From Bin5 sp009843665 (lineage in GTDB: Bacteria > Chloroflexota > Anaerolineae > Caldilineales > Caldilineaceae): DNA of 64,000 nucleotides. The stretch lies in NCBI GenBank assembly GCA_965220285.1, contig OZ244818.1, positions 62,001-126,000 on the forward strand, in the 5' to 3' direction. A program made the translations under genes and the position numbers. Below the pieces are notes generated by a model, which saw only the letters and a list, made by a program, of their open reading frames with translations, was not told the origin of the DNA and did no database searches. Of the stretch, positions 44,497-53,254 are shown piece by piece (position 1 is the first letter of the stretch; each line of letters opens with the position of its first letter).

Positions 44497-45630
44497 TCAC
44501 AAGGAGTAGGGGTCGACGGCGTCGCGGAGGCCATCGCCTACGAAGTTGAAGGTGAGGACGGCGGCGATGACAAAGAAGGCGGGGATCAGGAGCCATGGCT
44601 GCTGAAGGAGGACGCTCACCAGCTGCGCTTGCTTGAGGAGGGCGCCCCAGCTGGTTTGCGGGGGCTGGATGCCGAGGCCGAGAAAACTGAGAGCGGTTTC
44701 GGCGAGAATCATACCGGGGATGGCGAGGGTGGCGACTACTATGATGTGACTGAAGGCGTTGGGCAGCATGTGGCGGAAGATGATGCGGGCGTCGGAGGCG
44801 CCGGCGGCCCTGGCGGCGAGCGTGTATTCCATCTCGCGGAATGAGAGCACTTTGGCGCGGACCTGCCGCGCCAAGCCGGTCCATTCGATCAGGGAAAGGA
44901 TAACGGAGATGGCGAAGAAACGCTGCAGCGGGGACCAGTTTGGCGGCATGGCTGCGGCGAGCGCGGCCCACAGGGGGATAGCTGGGAATGACATCAGAAA
45001 TTCGATGACGCGCTGGATCATCGTATCGAGGCCGCCGCCGTAGAAGCCGGAGACAGTGCCGAGGGTGGCGCCGAAGATGATTGTCAGGATAACGCCGACC
45101 AGCCCGATTGTCAGAGATATCCTTGCTCCCATGAAGACGCGGGCCACCATATCATGTCCCAGATCGTCACTGCCCAAGAGATAGAAGACGCCGGGGGCGT
45201 CCACACCGTAAAGGTGCCGGTTGAATGGAATTAGGCCAAGGAGCTTGTATTCATATCCCTCGACAAAGAACTTAATCGGATACTTTGCATCATGGATTTC
45301 GCTATAGACAAAGCGAAAGGTGTCCATGTCGAGTTCGCTTTCCAGTCCGTAGACAAAGGGCCGCAGGTGAAACTTCCCCTGTTCGTCGAGAAAGCGGGGC
45401 AGTTGGGGAGGCACGAATACATAGTCCTCATAGACGTCGGTGTAGGGGATCGGGGCGATGAAGTCTGCAAAGAGGGCCGACATATAGAGGAGGAAGAGGA
45501 CAACGCCGCCGGCGATGGCCAGCTTGTTGCGCAAGAAGCGGCGGCCGATGAGGCGAGCCGGTGAGATGGCCGTTGTTTCGCGGGCCTCTTCGCCGGTCTG
45601 AAGTTCGATGGTTGCAGCGTTGGTCGCCAT
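44497..45630 (-). CDS. Dpp/Opp-type ABC transporter permease (DppC, long form)
   Basis: A 377-residue channel subunit. After the first helix (LAIGGVVLFLLYMSALFADF, near residues 38-57) it has a long extracytoplasmic insert of about 90 residues. The insert is rich in aromatic and acidic residues (YTDVYEDYVFVPPQLPRF and on) and precedes the DppC marker YLLGSDDLGHDMVARVFMGAR. The EAA loop is YTLAARAAGASDARIIFRH, and the C-terminus NFVGDGLRDAVDPYSL. This long form is typical of a subgroup paired with ~700-residue binding proteins. It starts two bases after the DppB-like stop. Confidence 0.93.
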   Translation of the reverse strand: MATNAATIELQTGEEARETTAISPARLIGRRFLRNKLAIAGGVVLFLLYMSALFADFIAPIPYTDVYEDYVFVPPQLPRFLDEQGKFHLRPFVYGLESELDMDTFRFVYSEIHDAKYPIKFFVEGYEYKLLGLIPFNRHLYGVDAPGVFYLLGSDDLGHDMVARVFMGARISLTIGLVGVILTIIFGATLGTVSGFYGGGLDTMIQRVIEFLMSFPAIPLWAALAAAMPPNWSPLQRFFAISVILSLIEWTGLARQVRAKVLSFREMEYTLAARAAGASDARIIFRHMLPNAFSHIIVVATLAIPGMILAETALSFLGLGIQPPQTSWGALLKQAQLVSVLLQQPWLLIPAFFVIAAVLTFNFVGDGLRDAVDPYSL

Positions 45631-45632
45631 GG

Positions 45633-46616
45633 TCAGGTATAGCGGATGCGGGGGTCGATCCAGATGAGAAGGATATCGGCAAGGAAGTTGCCGATGACCA
45701 GGAGCCCGGCTAGAAAGACGAGGAATGTGCCGGCCAAATACATGTCCTGCTGGAGAAGTGCGTTGAAGTAGAGTGGGCCTGTCGTGGGCAGGCTGAGTAC
45801 CATTGACACGATGGTTGCGCCAGAGATGATCTGCGGAAGGCTGGTGCCCAGGATCATCACGAGGGGATGAATGGCATTGCGCACCGCATGGACGATTATG
45901 ACGCGACGCTCAGGCAGCCCCTTGGCGCGGGCAGAGGTGATGTAGGCGATTTTGAGCACGTCGAGCAGATTACCTCGCATCATGCGGATGAGTCCAGCGG
46001 TCCCGGAGGTGCCGACGACGAGCACGGGGATCCACATGTGTTTCAAGAGGTCCCACAGTTTGGCGACATCCCAGGGGGCGTCCACATACTCGGGCGAGAA
46101 CAGTCCCCCGACAGATTGATCAAAGACGATGGCGGCGATCACCATCAAGATCAGGGCGAGCAGAAAATTGGGGATGGAAAGGCCGACCATGCCGATGGTT
46201 GTGAAGAGGTGATCGCTGGCCTGATATTGGTGTGTGGCCGAATAGACCCCAATTGGGATGGCGATCAGCCAGGTGATGAGCAGGGTTGAGATAGAGATGA
46301 CCATTGTAAGCGTCAGCCGTTCCCAGATGAGCTCGTTTACATCCTTGTTGTAGGCAAAGGAACGGCCGAAGTCGCCTCTTACGAAACCGGACACCCACTT
46401 CCAATATTGCACGTGGACCGGCTGATCGAGGCCGTACTGGCGCACGATCGCTTCGAGCTGGCGCTCGGTGGTTCTTGTTCCTTGCGCTTCCAGTTGGGCA
46501 CGATAGACATCCATGTATGTGCCGGGCGGCAGATTGATAATCACAAAGCCCACAATGGAGACGAAGAACATCGTGACCAGCATATAGAGGAAACGCGAGA
46601 GGATGAACTTCTGCAA
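45633..46616 (-). CDS. Dpp/Opp-type ABC transporter permease (DppB), TTG start
   Basis: A 327-residue partner of the long DppC-like subunit. The predicted start codon is TTG at 46614-46616, preceded by GGACGGAG; the N-terminus MQKFILSRFLYMLVTMFF is the normal beginning of this family. It has LPPGTYMDVYRAQLEAQGT in the first periplasmic loop, the docking loop YITSARAKGLPERRVIIVHA, and the C-terminus ADILLIWIDPRIRYT. It lies 280 bases after the binding-protein gene, with a strong hairpin in the gap. Confidence 0.92.
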   Translation of the reverse strand: MQKFILSRFLYMLVTMFFVSIVGFVIINLPPGTYMDVYRAQLEAQGTRTTERQLEAIVRQYGLDQPVHVQYWKWVSGFVRGDFGRSFAYNKDVNELIWERLTLTMVISISTLLITWLIAIPIGVYSATHQYQASDHLFTTIGMVGLSIPNFLLALILMVIAAIVFDQSVGGLFSPEYVDAPWDVAKLWDLLKHMWIPVLVVGTSGTAGLIRMMRGNLLDVLKIAYITSARAKGLPERRVIIVHAVRNAIHPLVMILGTSLPQIISGATIVSMVLSLPTTGPLYFNALLQQDMYLAGTFLVFLAGLLVIGNFLADILLIWIDPRIRYT

Positions 46617-46731
46617 GGGCGGGCTCCGTCCTGCTACCTGGTTCGGGATTCAGACTGCCACATTATGCCAGAAAGCGGACGAAACGCCCGCCTCCCCGTT
46701 CTATTCGAGTTGTTCTGCCTTGCAGCCAGTG

Positions 46732-46766
46732 CGGAGAGAGGAGCATAGTAGCCGCTCCTCTCTCCG
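46732..46766 (-). other. 13-bp hairpin between binding-protein and permease genes
   Basis: CGGAGAGAGGAGC (46732-46744) and GCTCCTCTCTCCG (46754-46766) form a perfect stem with a 9-base loop. There is no following T run, so it is not a standard terminator. It sits in the 280-base gap of the operon and may stabilise the upstream mRNA or set the binding-protein:permease ratio (inference). Confidence 0.55.
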
Positions 46767-46896
46767 AGTTGAGCCATACTTTCGTTTCGCTGCTTACCTA
46801 GCATACCTGGCCAAGGGACCGTCGGAGCCGAGGTCCAGTAAGGTCATTGGATAGCCTGTCAGGCAGTCGCAGAGTCGAGATTCCGCACTGCTTTCC

Positions 46897-48990
46897 TTAT
46901 TCGGCGATGAAATAGACTTCGGGATAGGTCATTGCGCCTGGCATACCCAGCACCCACGGGCCCAACCAGCCGCCGAGCGGGATATCTTCGCTGGTGGGAA
47001 CGTTGTGGAACTGGTTGCTGGCGATCACGATGTTGGGTGGATCTGCGATGCCGCCCAACAGGAACGGGCCTTCGTCGATGTGGATCTGAATGATCTCGAA
47101 AGTGAGTTCATCGCGTTTGGCGAGATCCGGTTCTGCGATGGCCTGCTTGTAAAGTTCCCACATGCGGAACATCGGGTCATCTGCGGGAATCTCTTCGCGC
47201 GGGGGCGTGCGGTCGCGCGGATCCAAGTCCAGCTCGGTACCTTCCTTGGGCGTTCCCTCAGCTGCCATCCAGGCGCCGTACAGGGGAGCCCAACGCCCGC
47301 CGCTTCCGTATGAGATCAGCCAGGCAGGATAGGTGAGCAGATCGGGACCGTCAGGGGCACCGCCGCCGTACAATCGAATGTCATAGGTGGCGTTAGTCGT
47401 CATCACGCCGACCTGGGAGCCGGGAATGGAATTGACATAGGCGTTGAGGCCAATAGCCTTCCAGTCTTCGGTCATGAGCTCGGCGGTCTCGATAAAGGCG
47501 GTGTTTCCTGCGGGGAAGTCGATGCGCACTTCCAGGGGCGAGCCGTCGGGGAGATCGCGGAAGCCGTCGCCATCCTGGTCGGTGACATCGATTTCGTCGA
47601 GCAGGCTTGCGGCCAGCTCAGGGTCGTAGGTGACGGCTGACTCCCGCCATGCGACCAGCATTTCCTGGCCCTTTTGCGAGCGGTTGAACTGGGCAGAGTT
47701 GGGGGACATGGTACCGGTGCTGGCCTCGCCACCCAGACCGAGGAAGGTTATCTTGCGGATGCGCTCGCGATCCATGGCGTGGGAGAGGGCGCGGCGGTAC
47801 TGTGTTGTGCGCACGATGGCTCGTTTGGCGTCGTCGGGGTTATTCCAGTTGACGCCCCAAGCGGGGGCACCACCTGCGCCGTTGTCCCACAAGAGGACAC
47901 GGTAGTCGCCGTTGGACTCGTTTTCCTTCAGGACTGCCAGATCGCGCAGCGAGAGGTGGGGGTGGGCGTGGAAGTTGACGTCGCCGCTGAAGATGCGCAG
48001 CTTCAGGACTTCGGCGTTTTCGGCGAAGGAGACTTCCATTCTGTCGATATAGGGCAGCTGATTGCCGGCTGTGTCGACTGCGTAGTAGTAGGGGTTGCGC
48101 TCGAGGATCATACGGTTGCCTGGTTCAAGCGCGACCAGCATCCAGGCGTTCAGTACCGGCCGATCCGGGTTGTTCCACCAGTCCTGCTTTTCGGTGAATT
48201 CTTCGTAGTCGGCGGCATCGGAATAGTTGGGATGGAACTGTTCCAGATAGTGACGCGGATACGGCCCAAAGTTATAGGAGATACCGCCGTTGACGAATGC
48301 GGCCAGTTCTCTTTCGATCAGGGGAGAGGAGGCTGCAAACGAAAACCGGATGGTGTAGTCGTCAATTTTTTCGGCGGTCATGGGCTGGCCGCCTACGAGC
48401 GTCCAGGCGGGCATTGCCATGGGATGGTCGGGGTTAGCAGCCATGTCCTGCCACCAGAAGAGGACATCGTCAACGGTAAATGGGTGTCCGTCCGACCACT
48501 TGGTGCCTTCACGGAAGTAGAAGGTCCATTGGGAGGCATCTTCGTTGCTCTCCCAGGCTCTGGCCAGCCCGGGGCCGACCGCGGCGCCGCCATCTTGCCA
48601 GTGCAAGGGGGAATGGCCGTACATATACTGAGAGGTGTCGCGGAAGTCAGTGCTGGTCGTAGTACGTTTGAGCGTGCCGCCATACTGGCCGATTTCGATC
48701 CAGGGCAGGTCGATCACGAGTGGATCGATGGGAATGCGTTCCTCGAGGGGAGGCAGATCGCCGGCTGCGACCATTTCGGCGAGCATTGGGGCTTCTTTGG
48801 CGGACATCATCGCATCGTCGGCGGCCTCGTCGGTGTCCTCGGAGGCGGCTTCTTCTGCGGGCGCGGGCTCCTCTTCGGCGGCAGGTTGCTGGCCGGCGCC
48901 GCAGGCCGAGAGGACCAGTGCAAACACCAGCAGCAAGACCCACAGGGCCCTTGCCGTAGGGGTCACCTGGCTCGTTCGGAATCTGAACAT
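46897..48990 (-). CDS. Dpp/Opp-type ABC substrate-binding lipoprotein (family 5, long form)
   Basis: A 697-residue receptor. The start at 48990 is fixed by AAAGGAG 8 bases upstream; the ORF extends eleven codons further without support. Sec lipoprotein signal ALWVLLLVFALVLSAC, then an acidic Ala/Glu linker (about residues 30-60). Family 5 blocks are WTFYFREGTKWSDGHPFTVD, LNAWMLVALEPGNRMILERN and RTTQYRRALSHAMDRERI. Long members of this kind are common in sugar-degrading Chloroflexota and Planctomycetes. It heads the operon with the DppB and DppC genes, and probably follows the sulfatase at 50518. The ligand is probably a sulfated or desulfated oligosaccharide (inference). Confidence 0.93.
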   Translation of the reverse strand: MFRFRTSQVTPTARALWVLLLVFALVLSACGAGQQPAAEEEPAPAEEAASEDTDEAADDAMMSAKEAPMLAEMVAAGDLPPLEERIPIDPLVIDLPWIEIGQYGGTLKRTTTSTDFRDTSQYMYGHSPLHWQDGGAAVGPGLARAWESNEDASQWTFYFREGTKWSDGHPFTVDDVLFWWQDMAANPDHPMAMPAWTLVGGQPMTAEKIDDYTIRFSFAASSPLIERELAAFVNGGISYNFGPYPRHYLEQFHPNYSDAADYEEFTEKQDWWNNPDRPVLNAWMLVALEPGNRMILERNPYYYAVDTAGNQLPYIDRMEVSFAENAEVLKLRIFSGDVNFHAHPHLSLRDLAVLKENESNGDYRVLLWDNGAGGAPAWGVNWNNPDDAKRAIVRTTQYRRALSHAMDRERIRKITFLGLGGEASTGTMSPNSAQFNRSQKGQEMLVAWRESAVTYDPELAASLLDEIDVTDQDGDGFRDLPDGSPLEVRIDFPAGNTAFIETAELMTEDWKAIGLNAYVNSIPGSQVGVMTTNATYDIRLYGGGAPDGPDLLTYPAWLISYGSGGRWAPLYGAWMAAEGTPKEGTELDLDPRDRTPPREEIPADDPMFRMWELYKQAIAEPDLAKRDELTFEIIQIHIDEGPFLLGGIADPPNIVIASNQFHNVPTSEDIPLGGWLGPWVLGMPGAMTYPEVYFIAE

Positions 48991-49063
48991 GGGAATCTCC
49001 TTTAGGTTATTGAAGTCGCTCATGCCGAGACGAAGGTTCGAGTCTCAGCCGGGCAAGTACCGG

Positions 49064-50518
49064 TCAATGGCGTACGTCGATGTGGTAGAACTCGGTGTGG
49101 TAGCCGGGCCAGCTGGTATTGCGGCGGTCTGCTTCAGTTTCAAGCGGCACGGGCTGGGTGACCCAGGTGCCGCCGTCGACCGCTGCGGATCCCCTGGCCT
49201 GGTGACGGTCGATGAGTTCGGTACGGAGTCTTTGGAGATGAGGTGAGACTTCGGCGGCGTGTGCGAGGTTGCGGAGTTCTTGCGGATCGGTTTCGAGATC
49301 GAAGAGTTGCTCGCTGCCGCCGACCGGGAACCAGATGTATTTCCAGCGGCCGTCGGTGATGGCGTAGTTGCCGGGCCTGTCCTGACTGCCGAGGGCAGAT
49401 TCCAAGTAGGGTCGCGGCTCGATTTCACCTCGTGCGAGGGCGACAAGGTCGAGGCCGTCGACGTCGTTCGGGGGTGTGCCGCCGGCGGCTGTGACGGCTG
49501 TGGGCAGAATATCGGCGAGGGTGACGAGTGAAGGGTTGCGGGTACCGTGCTGGCGGTTGTCCCAGCCCTGCGGCATACGCAGTGCGAAGGGGACGTGGGC
49601 TGAGGCTTCGTGGAAGAAGCCCTTGGCGCCGGCGTGGTGATCGCCGAGGTATTCGCCGTGATCTGAAGTGTAAATGATGAGGGTGTCGTCGAAGATGCCC
49701 ATGTCCTGCAGAGCGGCGAAGACGCGGCCCATGTTGTAATCGATCTGGGTGATGACGCCGTAGTAGGCGGCGCGTGCCTCGCGGATTATTTCGGGGGGCA
49801 CGAGGTCGAAGGACTGTTTTTCGCGCATGAGGCGAAAAGCGTAGGGAACGTCTTCCCCATCACTCCAGTCGCCGAAGACGGGTGCGGGGATGTCACAGTT
49901 CCGGTACATGGAGTAGTAGGGTTCCGGGGGATCGATCGGGGGATGGGGCTTGGAGAAGGAGCACCAGAGGAAGAAAGGCAGGGTGGGGTCGCGGCGTTCG
50001 CGGATGTATTCTACGCACTGTTCGGCGGTCCAGGATGTTAGCGTCAGGGCTTCGGGGACGGTTGCCATGCCGGGGTAGAGCTCGTTTTGACCGAGACCGT
50101 GGTGCATGGGCTGGACGTCGTAGCCGCGACGGGCCATGTGGCGGTAGTAGTCCTCGGGCAGGACCATTTCCTGGAAGCCGTGGCGGGCGCGCTGGGGCGT
50201 GAAGTGCATTTTGCCGATGGCAGCGGTCTGGTAGCCGAGATTACTCATGCAGGTGGGCAGCGTATGGCTGGCGTCGGGGATGGCGCGGGAAGAGGGCCCG
50301 TTGCCGGTCATTCCGTGGGTGGTAACATACTTGCCGGTCATGATGGACATGCGCGAGGGAACGCAGACCGGACAGTCGCCGTAGGCAGAGGTGAAGTCGA
50401 TCCCCTCACGGGTCAGGTGATCGAAGTGTGGCGTGCGCATGAAGGAGGGTGCGGCGGCGCCGGCGGCGTCGAAGCGCTGCTGGTCGGTCGTTATGAGCAG
50501 GATATGGGGTCTTTCCAT
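49064..50518 (-). CDS. type I sulfatase (formylglycine-dependent)
   Basis: A 484-residue sulfatase with Cys52 in CPVCVPSRMSIMTGKYV as the formylglycine site. Other active-site blocks are LLITTDQQRFDA (metal-binding aspartate), AAIGKMHFTPQRARHGF and YTSDHGEYLGDHHAGAKGFF. There is no signal peptide. No Shine-Dalgarno precedes the ATG; a candidate promoter lies at 50583-50611, with a leader of about 60 bases. Being upstream of the binding protein, permeases and GSDH array on the same strand, it probably removes sulfate from an imported sugar. It resembles choline-sulfatase and heparan-N-sulfatase-type members only in general form. Confidence 0.93.
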   Translation of the reverse strand: MERPHILLITTDQQRFDAAGAAAPSFMRTPHFDHLTREGIDFTSAYGDCPVCVPSRMSIMTGKYVTTHGMTGNGPSSRAIPDASHTLPTCMSNLGYQTAAIGKMHFTPQRARHGFQEMVLPEDYYRHMARRGYDVQPMHHGLGQNELYPGMATVPEALTLTSWTAEQCVEYIRERRDPTLPFFLWCSFSKPHPPIDPPEPYYSMYRNCDIPAPVFGDWSDGEDVPYAFRLMREKQSFDLVPPEIIREARAAYYGVITQIDYNMGRVFAALQDMGIFDDTLIIYTSDHGEYLGDHHAGAKGFFHEASAHVPFALRMPQGWDNRQHGTRNPSLVTLADILPTAVTAAGGTPPNDVDGLDLVALARGEIEPRPYLESALGSQDRPGNYAITDGRWKYIWFPVGGSEQLFDLETDPQELRNLAHAAEVSPHLQRLRTELIDRHQARGSAAVDGGTWVTQPVPLETEADRRNTSWPGYHTEFYHIDVRH

Positions 50519-50582
50519 GTGCTACACGTCCAAGCGTGAAGAGGGTTGATGGGATCAAATGTAGCCAGGGATTTCAGGCCAG

Positions 50583-50611
50583 ATTCTAGCATATCCCAAG
50601 GGGTAGGCAAA
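50583..50611 (-). promoter_or_regulatory. candidate promoter upstream of the sulfatase/ABC/GSDH run
   Basis: TTTGCC (50606-50611) and TAGAAT (50583-50588) on the minus strand are 17 bases apart, some 65 bases before the sulfatase ATG at 50518. It is a possible common promoter for the long minus-strand run. Confidence 0.45.
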
Positions 50612-50761
50612 TTCCCGAGTGGGGTTTATCTCAGAGTAGGGGGTGGGATCAGTCTGGCGGGGAATCCACGCCAGCGGCGGCTGGAATTGTCTACCGTCTC
50701 CTGGAGAGACGGCGGGTCGCGGGAGAGCCTGACCGTGCCGGGAGGTCCCTTGATCTGAGGG

Positions 50762-50955
50762 CCCGGGGCAGGAACAAGGCCCGCACCTGCGGGGATCTGA
50801 TGGGACTGGCGGGACGTGGTCCGGTCAGACACTTTCGATAAGGCACCCTTCACCAATATCGACACCCGGTCGACGAGGCATGTTGTTGGCCGGGGGCGTT
50901 GCGGGGGCGGAGCCCCCGCACAAGGGAGGGCCGAATAGGCCCGACCGCCCGGAAC
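50762..50955 (+). repeat. composite dispersed repeat, copy 5 (near full length)
   Basis: It has all modules: GGGGCAGGAACAAGGCCCGC, GATCTGATGGGACTGGCGGG, GTCGACGAGGCATGTTGTTG, both GC hairpins and GACCGCCC. It closely parallels copy 1 at 1658-1844 and runs directly into a heptamer array. Confidence 0.82.
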
Positions 50956-51045
50956 TGCAGTGGTCAGTGGTCAGTGGTCAGTGGTCAGTGGTCAGTGGTC
51001 AGTGGTCAGTGGTCAGTGGTCGGTGGTCAGTGGTCAGTGGTCAGA
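50956..51045 (+). repeat. GTGGTCA heptamer tandem array
   Basis: About twelve nearly perfect seven-base units (one GTGGTCG variant) follow GAACTGCA of composite repeat copy 5. This is the type of short tandemly repeated repetitive (STRR) sequence known in Cyanobacteria. ORFs here are artefacts. Confidence 0.9.
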
Positions 51046-51225
51046 TGACCGGTAGCCGGTATTTGCTGCGCTTGGCCGTCTTTGCTAATCTACCACGACT
51101 GCGGGAGGTGAGAACAGGGGGGATAGGATGGGTGCGAAGACAGGAGAGACGGGTCTTTGCGAGCCGCCGGAGAATGTAGAATCGGGAGTTTCGTGCAAGT
51201 ATAGAAAGACTCTTTGGAGAGAACT

Positions 51226-52707
51226 ATGGACGAGTTGAGCAGGCCCAATTTATTGTATATACACTCGGACCAACACAGCCCGCATGTGACGGGCTGCTAC
51301 GGTGACGACCTAGTCGATACGCCGAATCTCGACCAGCTGGCGGCCAACGGGGTGGTATTTGACAATGCGTATTGCAGCTCGCCGATCTGCGTTCCCTCTC
51401 GTATGTCGATGCTGAGTGGGCGGCACCCGTTTCAGAACGAGGTCTGGACCAATGAGCACGCGCTGGAATCGAGGATTCCTACGATTGCGCATGCGATGGG
51501 CGCGGTGGGGTATCAACCGGAGCTTGTGGGTCGCATGCACGCGCTGGGGCCGGACCAACTGCACGGGTATGCGGCGCGGTTTGTAGGCGACCACGGTGCG
51601 AATCACCCTGGCAATCCGGGCCCTGATCGCGGCATTCTCGGTGTCACGGCCGGGCCGCATCATCTCAGCCTGAAGCGTTCGGGACCCGGTCAGAGCGGGT
51701 ACCAGGTCCATGACGAGGAGGTGACGGCGGTAACAATCGAGCGATTGAACAGGTTTGGCGTGCAGAAGCGGGCGGGTCTGCTAAAGCAGCCATTCAGCCT
51801 TTCGGTGGGGTTCATACTTCCGCATCCGCCATATGTTGCGCGGCAGGAGGACTACGACCTCTATGCCGACAGGATGGGGCTTCCGCGCAAAGCAGCGCCG
51901 GCGCTCGAAGACCAGCATCCTTTCCTGCGCTGGTGGCGTCAGTCGACGGGAATCGAGGTTATGGACGAAGAGGAGGTACGCCGGGCGCGGACGGCCTACG
52001 CGGGTCTGGTCTACCGCACGGACGCGATGATCGGACAGATTTTGAACGCGCTCTCTGAGAACGGGCTAGACGAGAACACTTTGATCATTTACACCTCGGA
52101 CCACGGCGACATGCAGGGGGAGCACGGTCTCTTCTGGAAGCACGTGTTTTATGAGGAGTCGGTGCGTGTGCCGCTGATCATGAGCTGGCCGGGTCGGATT
52201 CCCGAAAATCAGCGCTGCGAGCGTGTCGTGAGTGCGGTGGATGTTGCGGCCACGATGCTTGACGCGATGGAGGCGCCGGCGCTGCCGAACGCGGCCGGCC
52301 GCAGTTTTCTTTCCCAGATCGATGGGGGCAGCGCGGCTGCTGCCTGGGAGGACCTGGCATTCTCTGAGTACTGCACTGATAAATTCGGCCCGCCAGAGGG
52401 GGCTTACCAGCGCATGGTGCGGCGTGAGGAGTGGAAATACATTTACTATCACGAAATGCCTCCACAGCTCTTCAACCTCAAGGAGGATCCCGAGGAGCTG
52501 GTCGACCGTTCAGGGGACCCGGGATGCCAGTCGATCCTGCATGACCTGCACAACGAGGTCCTGCGGAACTGGGACCCAGAGCAGGTGAGGCGGAAGATGG
52601 CGCAGAAGAGGGCTGATGAACCGATTCTTGTGAATTGGGCGCGCAATACGGGGCCGGAAGAGCGTTATCGCTGGCCCATGGTAAAAGAGATGAACTGGCT
52701 GGCGTGA
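51226..52707 (+). CDS. type I sulfatase (formylglycine-dependent)
   Basis: A 493-residue sulfatase. The formylglycine site is Cys55 in SSPICVPSRMSMLSGRHPF. Further blocks are LLYIHSDQHSPHVTG (metal site), ELVGRMHALGPDQLHGY and IYTSDHGDMQGEHGLFWKH. The start is the ATG at 51226 with GGAGAG a few bases before it; the ORF extends to a TTG at 51214. It stands alone on the plus strand, divergent from the sulfatase/ABC/GSDH run, across the composite repeat and heptamer array. No signal peptide is seen. It shares more CPVCVPSR-like local sequence with 49064-50518 than with 31990-33522. Confidence 0.93.
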   Translation: MDELSRPNLLYIHSDQHSPHVTGCYGDDLVDTPNLDQLAANGVVFDNAYCSSPICVPSRMSMLSGRHPFQNEVWTNEHALESRIPTIAHAMGAVGYQPELVGRMHALGPDQLHGYAARFVGDHGANHPGNPGPDRGILGVTAGPHHLSLKRSGPGQSGYQVHDEEVTAVTIERLNRFGVQKRAGLLKQPFSLSVGFILPHPPYVARQEDYDLYADRMGLPRKAAPALEDQHPFLRWWRQSTGIEVMDEEEVRRARTAYAGLVYRTDAMIGQILNALSENGLDENTLIIYTSDHGDMQGEHGLFWKHVFYEESVRVPLIMSWPGRIPENQRCERVVSAVDVAATMLDAMEAPALPNAAGRSFLSQIDGGSAAAAWEDLAFSEYCTDKFGPPEGAYQRMVRREEWKYIYYHEMPPQLFNLKEDPEELVDRSGDPGCQSILHDLHNEVLRNWDPEQVRRKMAQKRADEPILVNWARNTGPEERYRWPMVKEMNWLA

Positions 52708-53083
52708 CGGCTGGAATGCCCGGTTCCGTGGGCGGCTTTCTTTGTGCGCGCTGACCTGCGGATACCTATAGCCACGCACCTGTATCCCATTACCCTAACT
52801 TAAGTCCGAGAGGGACCGGGTCCTCGTCTCCAGAAGAGGACCCGAATTTACGCGCTCGCGCCTACTGGCGATTGGATCGCCGATATCTACAATGCCCAAA
52901 TTTGAATGCGTGTTATGTGCCGCCTGCCTGGCTCAGGGAATGCATATCATACCGTCAGGACTCCTTAGACGGGCCTGCGGTGGTTATCGCACTGTACGCA
53001 GGGCCCAATTGGGCGTTGGTCTCGCTTGCGCTGGCTTCAACTGGGAACCAGGCAAGTTGCGGGTTGCGGGAAGGGAGGCCACA
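52708..53083. other. intergenic with an 8-bp hairpin
   Basis: GGGTCCTC-loop-GAGGACCC at 52818-52843 lies about 110 bases after the sulfatase stop. There is no T run, so terminator function is doubtful. A 117-codon ORF (52892-53245) has no ribosome binding site and unnatural composition. Confidence 0.4.
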
Positions 53084-53127
53084 GCGAGTCGTCAATTTGA
53101 AATTGCCCTCAAACTCGCTGCGGCGCG
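53084..53127. repeat. GCGAGT...ACTCGC nested palindromic repeat, copy 2
   Basis: Outer arms GCGAGT and ACTCGC enclose the inner palindrome CAATTT-G-AAATTG, followed by TGCGGCGCG. A related element with the same outer arms and tail lies at 27173-27216. Confidence 0.55.
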
Positions 53128-53221
53128 AGATTGGGAGGGGCCCAGGGTATGTCTTTGTTCGAGGTCAGGGAACTTTTGCGGTACCAACTCTGTCTTAGTG
53201 CCATCGGGAAGGTCTGAGATT

Positions 53222-53248
53222 TTGACTACACTTAATTATGGATAGAAT
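53222..53248 (+). promoter_or_regulatory. promoter giving a predicted leaderless transcript
   Basis: TTGACT (53222-53227) and TAGAAT (53243-53248) are 15 bases apart. The -10 box ends only 6 bases before the ATG at 53255, so transcription would start at or next to the first codon. Confidence 0.45.
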
Positions 53249-53254
53249 GTTGCC

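Noticed and set aside
52892..53245. 117-codon plus-strand ORF
   Set aside because: No ribosome site, biased Cys/Arg/Gly composition, crosses a palindromic repeat and the promoter of the next gene.
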